This document shows, piece by piece, positions 1-8,053 of a stretch of 23,153 nt of DNA. The notes under the pieces were generated by a model. That model had not been told where the DNA came from and ran no database searches. It worked only from the letters and a program-made list of their open reading frames with translations. The position numbers were made by a program, and so were the translations under genes. The DNA is from a virus: positions 1 through 23,153 of IMG/VR virus record IMGVR_UViG_3300013131_000254, one strand, 5' to 3'. Positions within the stretch are counted from its first letter, which is position 1, and every line of letters begins with the position of its first letter.

Positions 1-789
1 CGGATTCCTGCCTCGACCCGACAGATCATTACTGACACTGATCCGAGCTTTATTCAGGTCTCAGCTCAAAAGTTTGCTGAAAACTTTGCAGTGCAGCCTG
101 GCACAATCCAGAGCCCGACGACTCTCGAGAGAGAAGTGACTTTCTCAGACGAGGTCAAGGGAGCCTACACAGGAATTTCATACGACACCATCATCGATAT
201 TCCCTTGAGGCCCGCCGTGCCAAAGTCGGTCCGAGCCATAAGGTCTCCAGGAAGTCGGCCTGCAAATGTCATCAAGTGGCAAGTGGATGGATCTATCGAC
301 ACAGTCTTTACCTTCGAGATCAACGTCACGATCGACAGAGACCGAACATTCCCACTCATGGGAGTTTCACCCACAGTCTCAGAAGATGGTCAATACGAGG
401 TTCGAGATGAGCTGTTCGCTAGAGAGATCCTTCCTGTTTCTTACAGCGTAACAGCTATTTACAATGACATGTCTAGAAGTCCAATTGCAAAGAGCAATGA
501 GATCTATACGGGCACGACGATACCAGTTTCGATACTCAACCTTGCCATCAAAAAGCAGATACTGTCTGTGCCAAACCTGGATCTGAGCCTGATCAACCCC
601 AATACGCTCAACTCGAGGCAGTTGGAGGCTGACATCGACCCATGGGTGAATGGACCCCTCATCGATCCAACTGCGTCAGGCAGTCGGCTAGCAACACAGA
701 CGCAGGCAAATAGAAACAGCCTCCTTTCCACAGATCGCTTGAACACTCTCAACACGAATAATCCAGCCAGAAGACGCAGAGGGCTCTAA
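1..789 (+). CDS. Virion structural protein with FN3-like fold (5' truncated)
   Basis: The frame is open from base 1 to a TAA at 787-789, so the gene begins outside the window. A GTG at 91 is only an internal codon candidate with no clear ribosome site, and the 30 codons before it read as sensible protein. The visible part has 262 residues. Its middle (about nt 220-520) has alternating beta-strand pattern with landmarks such as VIKWQVDGS, FEINV and YSVTAIYND, which resembles a fibronectin type III or Ig-like domain. The C-terminal 80 residues are rich in Asn, Ser and Leu and end in a basic RRRRGL tail. The next gene starts one base after its stop, so the two are probably co-translated. FN3-like domains are common in phage tail and baseplate proteins. 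The exact role is not known. The gene call is firm; the fold is inferred from pattern only. Confidence 0.8.
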   Translation, partial: RIPASTRQIITDTDPSFIQVSAQKFAENFAVQPGTIQSPTTLEREVTFSDEVKGAYTGISYDTIIDIPLRPAVPKSVRAIRSPGSRPANVIKWQVDGSIDTVFTFEINVTIDRDRTFPLMGVSPTVSEDGQYEVRDELFAREILPVSYSVTAIYNDMSRSPIAKSNEIYTGTTIPVSILNLAIKKQILSVPNLDLSLINPNTLNSRQLEADIDPWVNGPLIDPTASGSRLATQTQANRNSLLSTDRLNTLNTNNPARRRRGL

Positions 790-790
790 T

Positions 791-3700
791 ATGGCACCGA
801 CGATAAACGGAAGAAATGGCATGTATGGGTCGACTGTTTCGACCCAGCCGTCTTTTGGCGTGCAATTAGGCAAAGCTGCCGCCGCCCGACTGGGGGCAAT
901 GATCCCATTCAACAACGTTAAGGGTCTTGACGTAACAGTACTGCAAAAAGCAATCGCTGACGCTGCCGGCTCGACTCCGTCTCCAATCCCGCCAGAGCCA
1001 CCTCCGCCTGCCGTGACCGTCGAGGGAATTACAATTTCAGTGGGCGAGAGCCCTGTCACGACTGATGTCGCTTCCCCGCCTGCCACAGTGAGCATTGTGC
1101 AGGATGCCTCAGACGAAGAGCTCAAGCGCCTCATTCTTGAGAGGACCAAGGGTCCTCTGCCTGTTATTTTATCATCGACCAAGATGCCAGAACTGACCCC
1201 TGGAGATGTCGATACGTTCCTTGAGGTGCCTCAATTCGAGAAGAGAATGCTGACCGAGGCAGTTGTGGGAGGAATAGACAAGGTAAAGCTCGCAGGGGCT
1301 CCTGGTGAAGCAAAAGCAGCTGTCGAAGAGTCCCGAAGGTCTCTCAAGACAGTGGATGAGCGCATTGAAGCGCTGGCTTATATGCTCGACACGATGGACA
1401 CTGCGGCCTCTGGACTCAACGTTTCGAAGCTCTCATCACAGATAATACAGCGGGCAAGCGATTCTCTGGCGCCTATTTTGGCTCCAACAGAATCTAGCAA
1501 CGATCCGCTTCCATCCTCCCTCGACGCATATATCGCCCTCTCATATCCCAATCCTAACATTGACACAGCTCTAACGAATACTGCGCGGCTGGCCCTGTTG
1601 ATGCAGGACACAGCGCTGGCATGTCTGACAGCGCACCCTACAACACTAACAAACCTGAGTCGACCTCCTGTCCACGCTGGATCGCTTTTTTCGGTGCCAG
1701 GTGCCTATCGATATGATCCCGATGGTCCTGGAACCCGCCCTGAGGCCGATATTCCTACAGTGAACCAGCTGTTTCTTAGAAATGAGAACACGGTCGTGGG
1801 TCAGTTTAAGAGAACCCGCCCAGCTGGAGAATCTAGAGTGACATCTAGAAAAAATCCAGGCTTCATTACGCTGGATCCTGACACTACGTCGACTGCGGGC
1901 ACGCAGGAGGAGATGTGGGATGACGTTATCCATTCGATCTGTGCTCTTTCGAACGAAATGGTCTTGTCTGCGGGCGTGGGCAGGCTTCAGGGAAGCAAGC
2001 TGGGCAATCGATTTCTAGAGCGCCGCGCTGATCGCCCCCAACAATATGACCCGTTCATTCGAGCTTTAGGATTTGCTCCCGGATCCACATCTGAGGCAGT
2101 TTCTCGCTTTATTACAGCAGGTCCTGACCGCGCCGGCTCTTATTTTGACTATCTTGCGCTCGGAGAAGAGGTCGCAAATCGCGAGATCATTGTGATGCCC
2201 TTCGAGACGAACACCGTCGTTTATGGAGAGACCCCGTACGTGGCAGGTCGCCAGTACTTTATCGAAATGGCGGCCCAGCTCGAGCGGCCTGCCCTTCGAG
2301 GAGCCCTCCGGAGGTTTTCGACCCAATATTCAGGCGTCGTTCGGGACCTGTCTTCATATCTCACTGAGCTCATGGCTCTAGACGCCGCGACGCCTCTGGC
2401 ACCAGAGCTTCTGTTGGCTAGGATTCTACAGGACTTCAAGAAGATTATCGCAGCCCTGGCTGATGGCGTCAATGAGACCGAGAGACCGGGCGTTTTTGCT
2501 GCGGCGCTCTTTGCTTTGTGCGGATTTGGCGATAAGACGCAGGTCGAGTCTGATACAGGCACGGTCCTAGTGTCAGATGTCCTTAAGATGTCGATCATTC
2601 GAGCGCTAAAGTCTCTTGATGGAACGCTCACAGACACCTCATTCATCCTGTCGAAGCAGTCGACGGCCTACACGACTGGGCCTGGCGACGATAATCCTGA
2701 GAATTCCCTCAAGTCTGCGATTAGAAGCCTAGGGTCTGTGGACGCATCTGGGGGGTCTAGAATCGCCTTGGGCGCAACGGCTCGGGGGCTGGTCTCTGCT
2801 GCCGGACAGAGATACGAGTCATTCACGTTCTCGCCAGGTAGCTCGGCGACCTCAAGGGCAAATGTGTTCCTCGAAGGAGCTCCTGAGATCAATTTGGTCA
2901 ATCTTGCTGCCCTAACGATCAGAGAGGTGCAGAAGGAAGCTCTAAATCTCGCCCGCCGAGGAGGCGCAAAGACTGACTATAGAAATTCGACCGGCGGCAC
3001 ACTGATGTCTGACTGTGACGATGATCGCATGATCGACGTGGTCTCGACAATCTACACAAACTTGGCATATCTGCTCCTACCTGTCACCATCTATAACGAC
3101 GAGAGCAATGGAACAGTCGGCGTTCTGTGCGACACAGACGCGGCCCGTCTAGGTGCCGCAGTCCTCGAGGACACTAGCAATTTTCTGATCAACGGAACTA
3201 GAGTCACCGCTGAAGATATCCAGAACAGGCGCGACATCGATCCATCAACACCCATAAATCTCAGCCCTCTAGGTGACAATACCGCCGTAACAACGCCTGC
3301 CGACCTCGCCGATATTGCCTCGCGAGCAGCTAGGCACCGCTATTACATCAAGGCAGGCCTCAAGATTCTCGAGGCCTCGGCATCAGGAGCCACGGCCTCG
3401 TCTGCGAAGGCAGCCCGGCTCTTCGATGTGATATCAGGAGATGCAAACAGGAAAGAACTCAAGGGCTCCGAGGCAGTCCTGTATGATATGTTCGTGACCA
3501 GTGCGGAGGCAAATCGCCCTCTGCTTCGAAATGTGAGCTCACACCAGGCCAACCTCTGTGCCGCAGGACGGAGTGTCTACGGGACACCAGGCGCCACGGA
3601 AGTGAGAAGGGATATAGCAACCACCACTGCAGAGAGATTGGCCCTCAGGGACTTCACAAAGGAAGTCTATGGCCGAAGTATCAGCGGTCTACAGGTCGTA

Positions 3701-4612
3701 TCTGTCGGAGTCCCAAGCGGACTGCTCGACTCTCTGTACAACCCTGCCCTAGAAGTTGGCGAAGGTCAGGAAGAGATCGTGGCTGCCCGTGGAACAGAAG
3801 CGGATTCTCGTCGCAGATACGTTCGAGTTGAAGTGGACAGGTTCGACAACGTATATTTCAATGCAGTCTCCACAGTAACCACCAACATATTCGGGACCAG
3901 CCCATCAGAGACAGAGTTCGATCCAGAGATTTTCATATTGCCAGGTGACATATCTTACAATCCCAAAGAGTGGCCTGCAGGTTCAGTGACCACGATGGAC
4001 GCGATACTCAGATCCACCACATTTAGCAGAATTAGGAGGGGGCGGGTCATCGAAAAAACCCTGGGGAGCGATGTGCTAGACCAAGAGATCGGTCTCTATT
4101 TCAATGCGCTCCGCAGTTATCTTTTGGATCTATTCATGTACGACGCAGTTGGAGTGAGACACCTCGACGGGTACCCACCGGCCGGATCTCCTCAATTGAG
4201 CCCAGCTGGATATGCCATGCTGCAGAAAGTCTCGACGGACTCTGTAGCATCAAAGGGCCTGTACATGCCAGTCGGATTCTCAGACCTGTATAGCCCCAAC
4301 ACTCGCAGAGTTAAGACAGGCGAAGATCTGCGCACAGTGCTCACATCAGCGTCTCCATATGTCAGTCCTAAATTCAATAGAAACGACGTTACATTCGCGG
4401 CCCTGCTAGCCTGCTCGTCACCTCTCTCTGACCCTTCATCGACTGTCGTATTTAGACCATACGAGAGGGTCTTTCACTTTCTCTATGACGAGACTGTGGT
4501 TAGAAATCAAGTAACTGGAGACACGCTGGACATAAAGACGCGCCGGCGCCAGTTCGACATTTACACTCTCTCGGCCCGCATCTCATACGGTGGAGGAACA
4601 AGTGGCAGTTGA
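791..4612 (+). CDS. Large virion structural protein, function unknown
   Basis: This ATG-started frame of 1273 residues has AGAGGG at 778-783, seven bases before the start. I do not recognise a named domain. Residues about 60-90 form a proline-rich segment (PIPPEPPPP) that is probably a flexible linker. Residues about 130-240 look helical and charged, and the rest is a mixed alpha/beta sequence with many Asp, Ser, Thr and Arg. There is no signal peptide or membrane segment. It lies between two proteins with FN3-like domains, inside a run of structural genes, so a baseplate, neck or tail component is the likely role. This is inference from context. The coding call is secure because of the length, the ribosome site and the tight spacing with both neighbours. 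Confidence 0.85.
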   Translation: MAPTINGRNGMYGSTVSTQPSFGVQLGKAAAARLGAMIPFNNVKGLDVTVLQKAIADAAGSTPSPIPPEPPPPAVTVEGITISVGESPVTTDVASPPATVSIVQDASDEELKRLILERTKGPLPVILSSTKMPELTPGDVDTFLEVPQFEKRMLTEAVVGGIDKVKLAGAPGEAKAAVEESRRSLKTVDERIEALAYMLDTMDTAASGLNVSKLSSQIIQRASDSLAPILAPTESSNDPLPSSLDAYIALSYPNPNIDTALTNTARLALLMQDTALACLTAHPTTLTNLSRPPVHAGSLFSVPGAYRYDPDGPGTRPEADIPTVNQLFLRNENTVVGQFKRTRPAGESRVTSRKNPGFITLDPDTTSTAGTQEEMWDDVIHSICALSNEMVLSAGVGRLQGSKLGNRFLERRADRPQQYDPFIRALGFAPGSTSEAVSRFITAGPDRAGSYFDYLALGEEVANREIIVMPFETNTVVYGETPYVAGRQYFIEMAAQLERPALRGALRRFSTQYSGVVRDLSSYLTELMALDAATPLAPELLLARILQDFKKIIAALADGVNETERPGVFAAALFALCGFGDKTQVESDTGTVLVSDVLKMSIIRALKSLDGTLTDTSFILSKQSTAYTTGPGDDNPENSLKSAIRSLGSVDASGGSRIALGATARGLVSAAGQRYESFTFSPGSSATSRANVFLEGAPEINLVNLAALTIREVQKEALNLARRGGAKTDYRNSTGGTLMSDCDDDRMIDVVSTIYTNLAYLLLPVTIYNDESNGTVGVLCDTDAARLGAAVLEDTSNFLINGTRVTAEDIQNRRDIDPSTPINLSPLGDNTAVTTPADLADIASRAARHRYYIKAGLKILEASASGATASSAKAARLFDVISGDANRKELKGSEAVLYDMFVTSAEANRPLLRNVSSHQANLCAAGRSVYGTPGATEVRRDIATTTAERLALRDFTKEVYGRSISGLQVVSVGVPSGLLDSLYNPALEVGEGQEEIVAARGTEADSRRRYVRVEVDRFDNVYFNAVSTVTTNIFGTSPSETEFDPEIFILPGDISYNPKEWPAGSVTTMDAILRSTTFSRIRRGRVIEKTLGSDVLDQEIGLYFNALRSYLLDLFMYDAVGVRHLDGYPPAGSPQLSPAGYAMLQKVSTDSVASKGLYMPVGFSDLYSPNTRRVKTGEDLRTVLTSASPYVSPKFNRNDVTFAALLACSSPLSDPSSTVVFRPYERVFHFLYDETVVRNQVTGDTLDIKTRRRQFDIYTLSARISYGGGTSGS

Positions 4613-6542
4613 TGAGACATCACTCGAAGAAATTACATCTCTTGTCTCTGTGCCCATCACGAACTGTGATGTTCCAGATCCGAGAAAGATCGAGGTCGAC
4701 TTTGTTTACAATTTCTATGTTGATGGCGAGGACGTCAACTACAATCCTGAGCCCACTTCTCCTATCCCTTATGACATGGGTCTCATCGATCGAGAGACTG
4801 TAGACAAGATCGAGACTCGAGAGAGAGGAGCCCTCTCCGCGCGAGTTCCAAGGTACATGCGCCTGAAGATCTCGCCTTCTCTTCTTGACATAGCTCCTCT
4901 GGAGTCTGGTGAAATATCCGAGGAGTTACTATCGCTTTTGAGGAATTCGACCGGTAGAACACGCGCATACACGCCTGAGAGCGAAGTCGAAAATGCCTAT
5001 GGAGCCCGCCAGGTGAGCGCTGACTCCTCGGCACAGAGGCGCATTCAGGCTGAGATCTATAGGGTCGCTGCATCTCTTATCGAGGGAGCCACATCCGCGT
5101 CAGAGTACTCGGACCAGATGGTCGCCATGGCGCTGAACGGTCTTCTTTCTGATGACATAGACGCCTCGATCATAATGGACGCGCTAGCAGACAACACGAT
5201 AAAGGGATACCAGTTCGTCAATCAGATATCTGGAAAGCGCTACAGTCGGTTCGACTTGCGGCAGTCGATTCGGGTCTTATCGAAGGTAAATGCCGGCGGC
5301 TACCGCGATTTGACGACACAGATGGTGACCGCAAATCCATTTTCGAGTAACTTCTACTCTGACCTTCTCGGATCTGCAGCGGACCAGCAAGACAGAAACT
5401 GGCTGCTAGATGGCACGCTCTTTCGAAGCTTCACATCGTTTTCAGATGGAGATCTTGAGAGCCTACAGCCCAGTCTAGCAATTCTTGACATCACGGATGA
5501 GAGGTCGGTCCCTAATAGAGAATCTCTGGCAGCGCTTGGATATCCTACGATCAAGCACGCCGGCTACATTATAGAAAAGGTAGGAACTTCCCCTGCCGGC
5601 GTGCAAGAAAGATTTGACGATCTCATTGCGCTGAATCCAAATGTCACCGAATTTATCGACCCTCTCGTCAAGTACGGATACACATACACGTACAGGGCCC
5701 GCCAGCTCTTTATCGTCAAGTTCCTGCAGGCTCTACCTGGCGATGAGGCCGCGGCAGACTATCGGTATAGGATCGTGACAGTTGCCATAGCTTCATCATC
5801 TCCAACACCGGCGACTGTTCGTGCAATCGAGACGACACCTCCTAATCCACCTAGCACTCTCATCTGCAGCTTTATCTATAAGGCTGGAAATGGAATTCGC
5901 CTAGATTGGTCAAAGCCGTCAAATCCAACCAGAGATATCAAGAGGTACCAGGTCTTTAGGAGAAAAGGCTTCCTAGACCCGTACCAGCTAATAGCTGAGT
6001 ATGATTTCTCAGATCCTGAGTACACGATGTTCGAACAGAGAGAATTTGTAGATTCATCTCTTTCAATTTCTGCGAATTCTCCTATCTACTCGCACGTCGA
6101 TAGAGACTTCGACCGCGGTTCGTCCTATATGTACTGTGTGGCTTCAGTCGATGCACACGGATTCACTTCTGGATATGGAACCCAGGTGATGGCGTCATTC
6201 GACAGAGGGTCTAATACGCTGAGCACGAGAGTTGTATCTCGTGCGGGGGCTCCCAAAGCATATCCAAACTATTTTATCGACCCGACTGAGCTCGAAGAGT
6301 TTGGCTCTGATCGCCTAATAGAGGACGTCATCAAGGACAGTGGCCACAGTCGCATGCGAATATACTTTAATCCGGATGCCTATCGAATCGGTAGCGATGA
6401 GGATGGAACAGAGACCCAGCCCATCGTGCTTTCGACCGAGCGTGGCGAGTACAAGATGCAAATAATCAATCTCGACCGGCAGATTTCGAAGGTCCTGACT
6501 GTTAGAGTTCGGCCTGACTCGAGCCTGTCTGGCTTGATATAG
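4602..6542 (+). CDS. Virion structural protein with C-terminal FN3 domain
   Basis: I place the start at GTG 4602 because GGAGGA at 4592-4597 sits just before it. A GTG at 4590 in the same frame would add four residues but has no such site. The gene overlaps the end of the previous one by 11 bases, which suggests translational coupling. The product has 646 residues. The N-terminal two thirds is unrecognised. A clear FN3 domain lies at about residues 415-540: it opens with PPNPPSTL, then shows IRLDWSKP, IKRYQVFRRKG and SSYMYCVASVDAHG, which are the usual FN3 B, C and F strand patterns. FN3 domains in phages are typically found in tail-tip, baseplate or fibre proteins. The gene ends in TAG at 6540-6542, followed by a 59-base gap with a hairpin and a possible promoter. 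Confidence 0.85.
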   Translation: MAVDETSLEEITSLVSVPITNCDVPDPRKIEVDFVYNFYVDGEDVNYNPEPTSPIPYDMGLIDRETVDKIETRERGALSARVPRYMRLKISPSLLDIAPLESGEISEELLSLLRNSTGRTRAYTPESEVENAYGARQVSADSSAQRRIQAEIYRVAASLIEGATSASEYSDQMVAMALNGLLSDDIDASIIMDALADNTIKGYQFVNQISGKRYSRFDLRQSIRVLSKVNAGGYRDLTTQMVTANPFSSNFYSDLLGSAADQQDRNWLLDGTLFRSFTSFSDGDLESLQPSLAILDITDERSVPNRESLAALGYPTIKHAGYIIEKVGTSPAGVQERFDDLIALNPNVTEFIDPLVKYGYTYTYRARQLFIVKFLQALPGDEAAADYRYRIVTVAIASSSPTPATVRAIETTPPNPPSTLICSFIYKAGNGIRLDWSKPSNPTRDIKRYQVFRRKGFLDPYQLIAEYDFSDPEYTMFEQREFVDSSLSISANSPIYSHVDRDFDRGSSYMYCVASVDAHGFTSGYGTQVMASFDRGSNTLSTRVVSRAGAPKAYPNYFIDPTELEEFGSDRLIEDVIKDSGHSRMRIYFNPDAYRIGSDEDGTETQPIVLSTERGEYKMQIINLDRQISKVLTVRVRPDSSLSGLI

Positions 6543-6601
6543 CGCAAATTTACTGAAAAGTTTGCGATAGATATAGTTACAGAGCATAGGAGCATTGATC
6601 C
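6543..6601 (+). promoter_or_regulatory. Intergenic segment with hairpin, sigma70-like promoter and RBS
   Basis: This gap holds three things. CGCAAA (6543-6548) can pair with TTTGCG (6561-6566), and inner TTT/AAA pairs with one bulge extend the stem; no T-run follows, so it is not a typical terminator. TTTACT (6549-6554), a 17-base spacer and TATAGT (6572-6577) fit a sigma70-like promoter (4 of 6 and 5 of 6 consensus bases). AGGAG (6588-6592) is a good ribosome site nine bases before ATG 6602. Before the homing gene arrived, this segment was probably the leader of the virion gene now starting at 7321. The promoter and hairpin overlap, so both may not act together. Promoter activity is inferred. 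Confidence 0.35.
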
Positions 6602-6619
6602 ATGGGTTTTCTTGATCAT
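6602..6619 (+). repeat. Upstream copy of 18-base direct repeat (MGFLDH codons)
   Basis: ATGGGTTTTCTTGATCAT forms the first six codons of the homing endonuclease gene. It matches the first 18 bases of the virion gene at 7321-7338 at 16 of 18 positions. Both differences are in third codon positions, so both copies encode MGFLDH. Similarity stops at the edge of the repeat. This marks the insertion boundary of the homing gene. Confidence 0.85.
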
Positions 6620-7318
6620 GACAACTACACTGTGTACAAAGTTACGAATACACGTAATGGAAAAGTGTACGTTGGCGTGACATCAAAATCGATTGATCAG
6701 AGATGGAAGAGTCATGTCCTCTCGTCAAGAAAAAATAGATTGGCTCTCGGTCAGGCAATTAAAAAATATGGCGAAACGAATTTCAATATAGAAGCTTTAG
6801 AAACGTGCGAGTCTAAACATCAGGCATTGGAACAAGAAAAGTTTTGGATCGAAAAGCTTAATTCTCACATTAGCGCTAATCTTGGATACAATATGACACG
6901 CGGTGGAGATGGCGTCTTTGGCTACAAGCATTCAGAAAATGCGAAGTTGTCGATGTCGGAGAAGAGAAGTGGGAGTCAGAACCATAACTTTGGCAAAAGA
7001 TGGGGTAGAACGTCACACTCACCCGATCATCTACAAATGATGTCTGAAAAACATTCAGGACGAGGAAATCCAATGTACGGTCGAAAGCACAGCGACGAGT
7101 CTAGAAAAAAGATCTCTGAAGCAAATAAGCTTAGAACTTACAAAACAACACCGGTGCTACAATACAGTCTAGACGGTAATTTTGTCAAAAGATTCGAATC
7201 TGCTCAAGAAGCGGCGCAGTCCGTGAGTGGCACCGATCATAAAATATTGGCAGTTTGCAAAGGTCATAGAAAAACTCACAAGAACTATAAGTGGCAATAT
7301 GCTGCGAAAGGCGCGTAA
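6602..7318 (+). CDS. Free-standing GIY-YIG homing endonuclease with NUMOD motifs
   Basis: The 238-residue protein would cut a specific DNA site and promote its own spread. The GIY-YIG nuclease domain covers about residues 9-95: YTVYKVTN (Tyr12) is the GIY element, YVG (Tyr23-Gly25) is the YIG element, Arg34 in DQRWKSH is the conserved Arg, and Glu79 in EQEKFWIEKLNS is the likely metal-binding Glu. The C-terminal half holds NUMOD3-like repeats (NFGKRWGRTHS-like and NPMYGRKHSDESRKKISEAN) and a NUMOD1-like DNA-binding region near TPVLQYSLDGNFVKRFESA. The first six residues, MGFLDH, are the same as those of the next gene and are not part of the nuclease fold. Base composition is more AT-rich than in neighbours (23 G/C in 60 at 6721-6780, by hand count), a sign of transfer. 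It has captured a strong RBS, AGGAG at 6588-6592. Confidence 0.93.
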   Translation: MGFLDHDNYTVYKVTNTRNGKVYVGVTSKSIDQRWKSHVLSSRKNRLALGQAIKKYGETNFNIEALETCESKHQALEQEKFWIEKLNSHISANLGYNMTRGGDGVFGYKHSENAKLSMSEKRSGSQNHNFGKRWGRTSHSPDHLQMMSEKHSGRGNPMYGRKHSDESRKKISEANKLRTYKTTPVLQYSLDGNFVKRFESAQEAAQSVSGTDHKILAVCKGHRKTHKNYKWQYAAKGA

Positions 7319-7320
7319 TT

Positions 7321-7338
7321 ATGGGGTTCCTTGATCAT
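7321..7338 (+). repeat. Downstream copy of 18-base direct repeat (MGFLDH codons)
   Basis: ATGGGGTTCCTTGATCAT is the genuine start of the virion gene. It is repeated with two synonymous changes at 6602-6619. The pair flanks the homing endonuclease coding region, and the downstream copy probably lies in or beside the original cleavage or insertion site. Confidence 0.85.
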
Positions 7339-8037
7339 AGTACTTCGAATATTATCGTCGACGCTGTCTTGACGGACCTAGGTAGACAGGCCCTCGCAAA
7401 TGGAACTTTTGACATAACCCAGTTCAGCCTCGCAGACGATGAGGTAGACTACACGATTATCGAGAAGTTTGGTCGCACAGTGGGCAAGGAGAAGGTCATC
7501 AAAAACACTCCGATCTATGAGGCCCAGACGACAGCAACGCTGGCCACAAAGCACAGGCTGCTCACTCTGGCTGATCCCACTGTAATCTACCTGCCCACTG
7601 TGACCGTCGCAGGAGACGTTTCTGGAAATACTGTGACGCTAAGTTCCACGACCAACAGCACAGCGGCGATAACGATTACACAGGACATTCAGGGCGTCAC
7701 TTCTCCTGCCTCGAAGATTCCAATCGACGACGTCTTCTATGTCGAGGTTCCCAATCGCTTCCTTCGACTTCTTGACTCTTCCGCTGCTTCGATTGGTATC
7801 ACAGACTCTAGGATCGAAAAGGGAACCCAGACGGCTCTCTATACAGTCAGCCGCACGTCGACGACGGTCAAGGGCCTGCCTATCCTCACGCTCAACCTTA
7901 AGACGCAGGGCCTCGACGACACCGTGTTCAACACGTTCGGCACCACGGCGTCCAAGAATCGAATCGACTGCGTCTTTGCCGTGATTGGTCGCAGCACCGG
8001 ATTGCGCACGACAATCAACGTCATCATCAACAAGTGA
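7321..8037 (+). CDS. Virion structural protein, 238 aa
   Basis: I choose ATG 7321, two bases after the homing gene stop. A GTG at 7291 in the same frame would only add ten residues read from inside the homing gene. The MGFLDH start is also the sequence copied upstream. AAAGG at 7307-7311 is a weak ribosome site, so coupling to the homing gene may help. The N-terminal part (NIIVDAVLTDLGRQALA, then a stretch with ADDEVDYTIIEKFGRTVGKEK) resembles conserved but unnamed structural proteins of T4-like phages, as I recall them. The middle (about residues 95-130) is Thr/Val/Ser-rich and beta-like. It stands at the head of a group of three virion genes (7321, 8054 and 9345). No enzyme motif or membrane segment is seen. 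The precise role is unknown. Confidence 0.82.
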   Translation: MGFLDHSTSNIIVDAVLTDLGRQALANGTFDITQFSLADDEVDYTIIEKFGRTVGKEKVIKNTPIYEAQTTATLATKHRLLTLADPTVIYLPTVTVAGDVSGNTVTLSSTTNSTAAITITQDIQGVTSPASKIPIDDVFYVEVPNRFLRLLDSSAASIGITDSRIEKGTQTALYTVSRTSTTVKGLPILTLNLKTQGLDDTVFNTFGTTASKNRIDCVFAVIGRSTGLRTTINVIINK

Positions 8038-8053
8038 ACAGGAGACATAGATA

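Noticed and set aside
688-1182. Antisense open frame of 164 codons at the start of the 1273-aa gene
   Set aside because: The low-complexity product mirrors the proline-rich coding on the + strand. Nothing suggests a gene.
6543-6566. Rho-independent terminator after the FN3 virion gene
   Set aside because: The stem is AT-rich with a bulge and is not followed by a T-run.
6602-7320. A group I intron carrying the GIY-YIG gene
   Set aside because: The virion gene downstream is complete from its own ATG, so no exon needs joining, and I see no group I core. A free-standing homing gene is the better reading.
7291-7320. GTG 7291 as the start of the 238-aa virion gene
   Set aside because: The extra ten residues come from the end of the homing gene. 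The MGFLDH start at 7321 is supported by the repeat at 6602.
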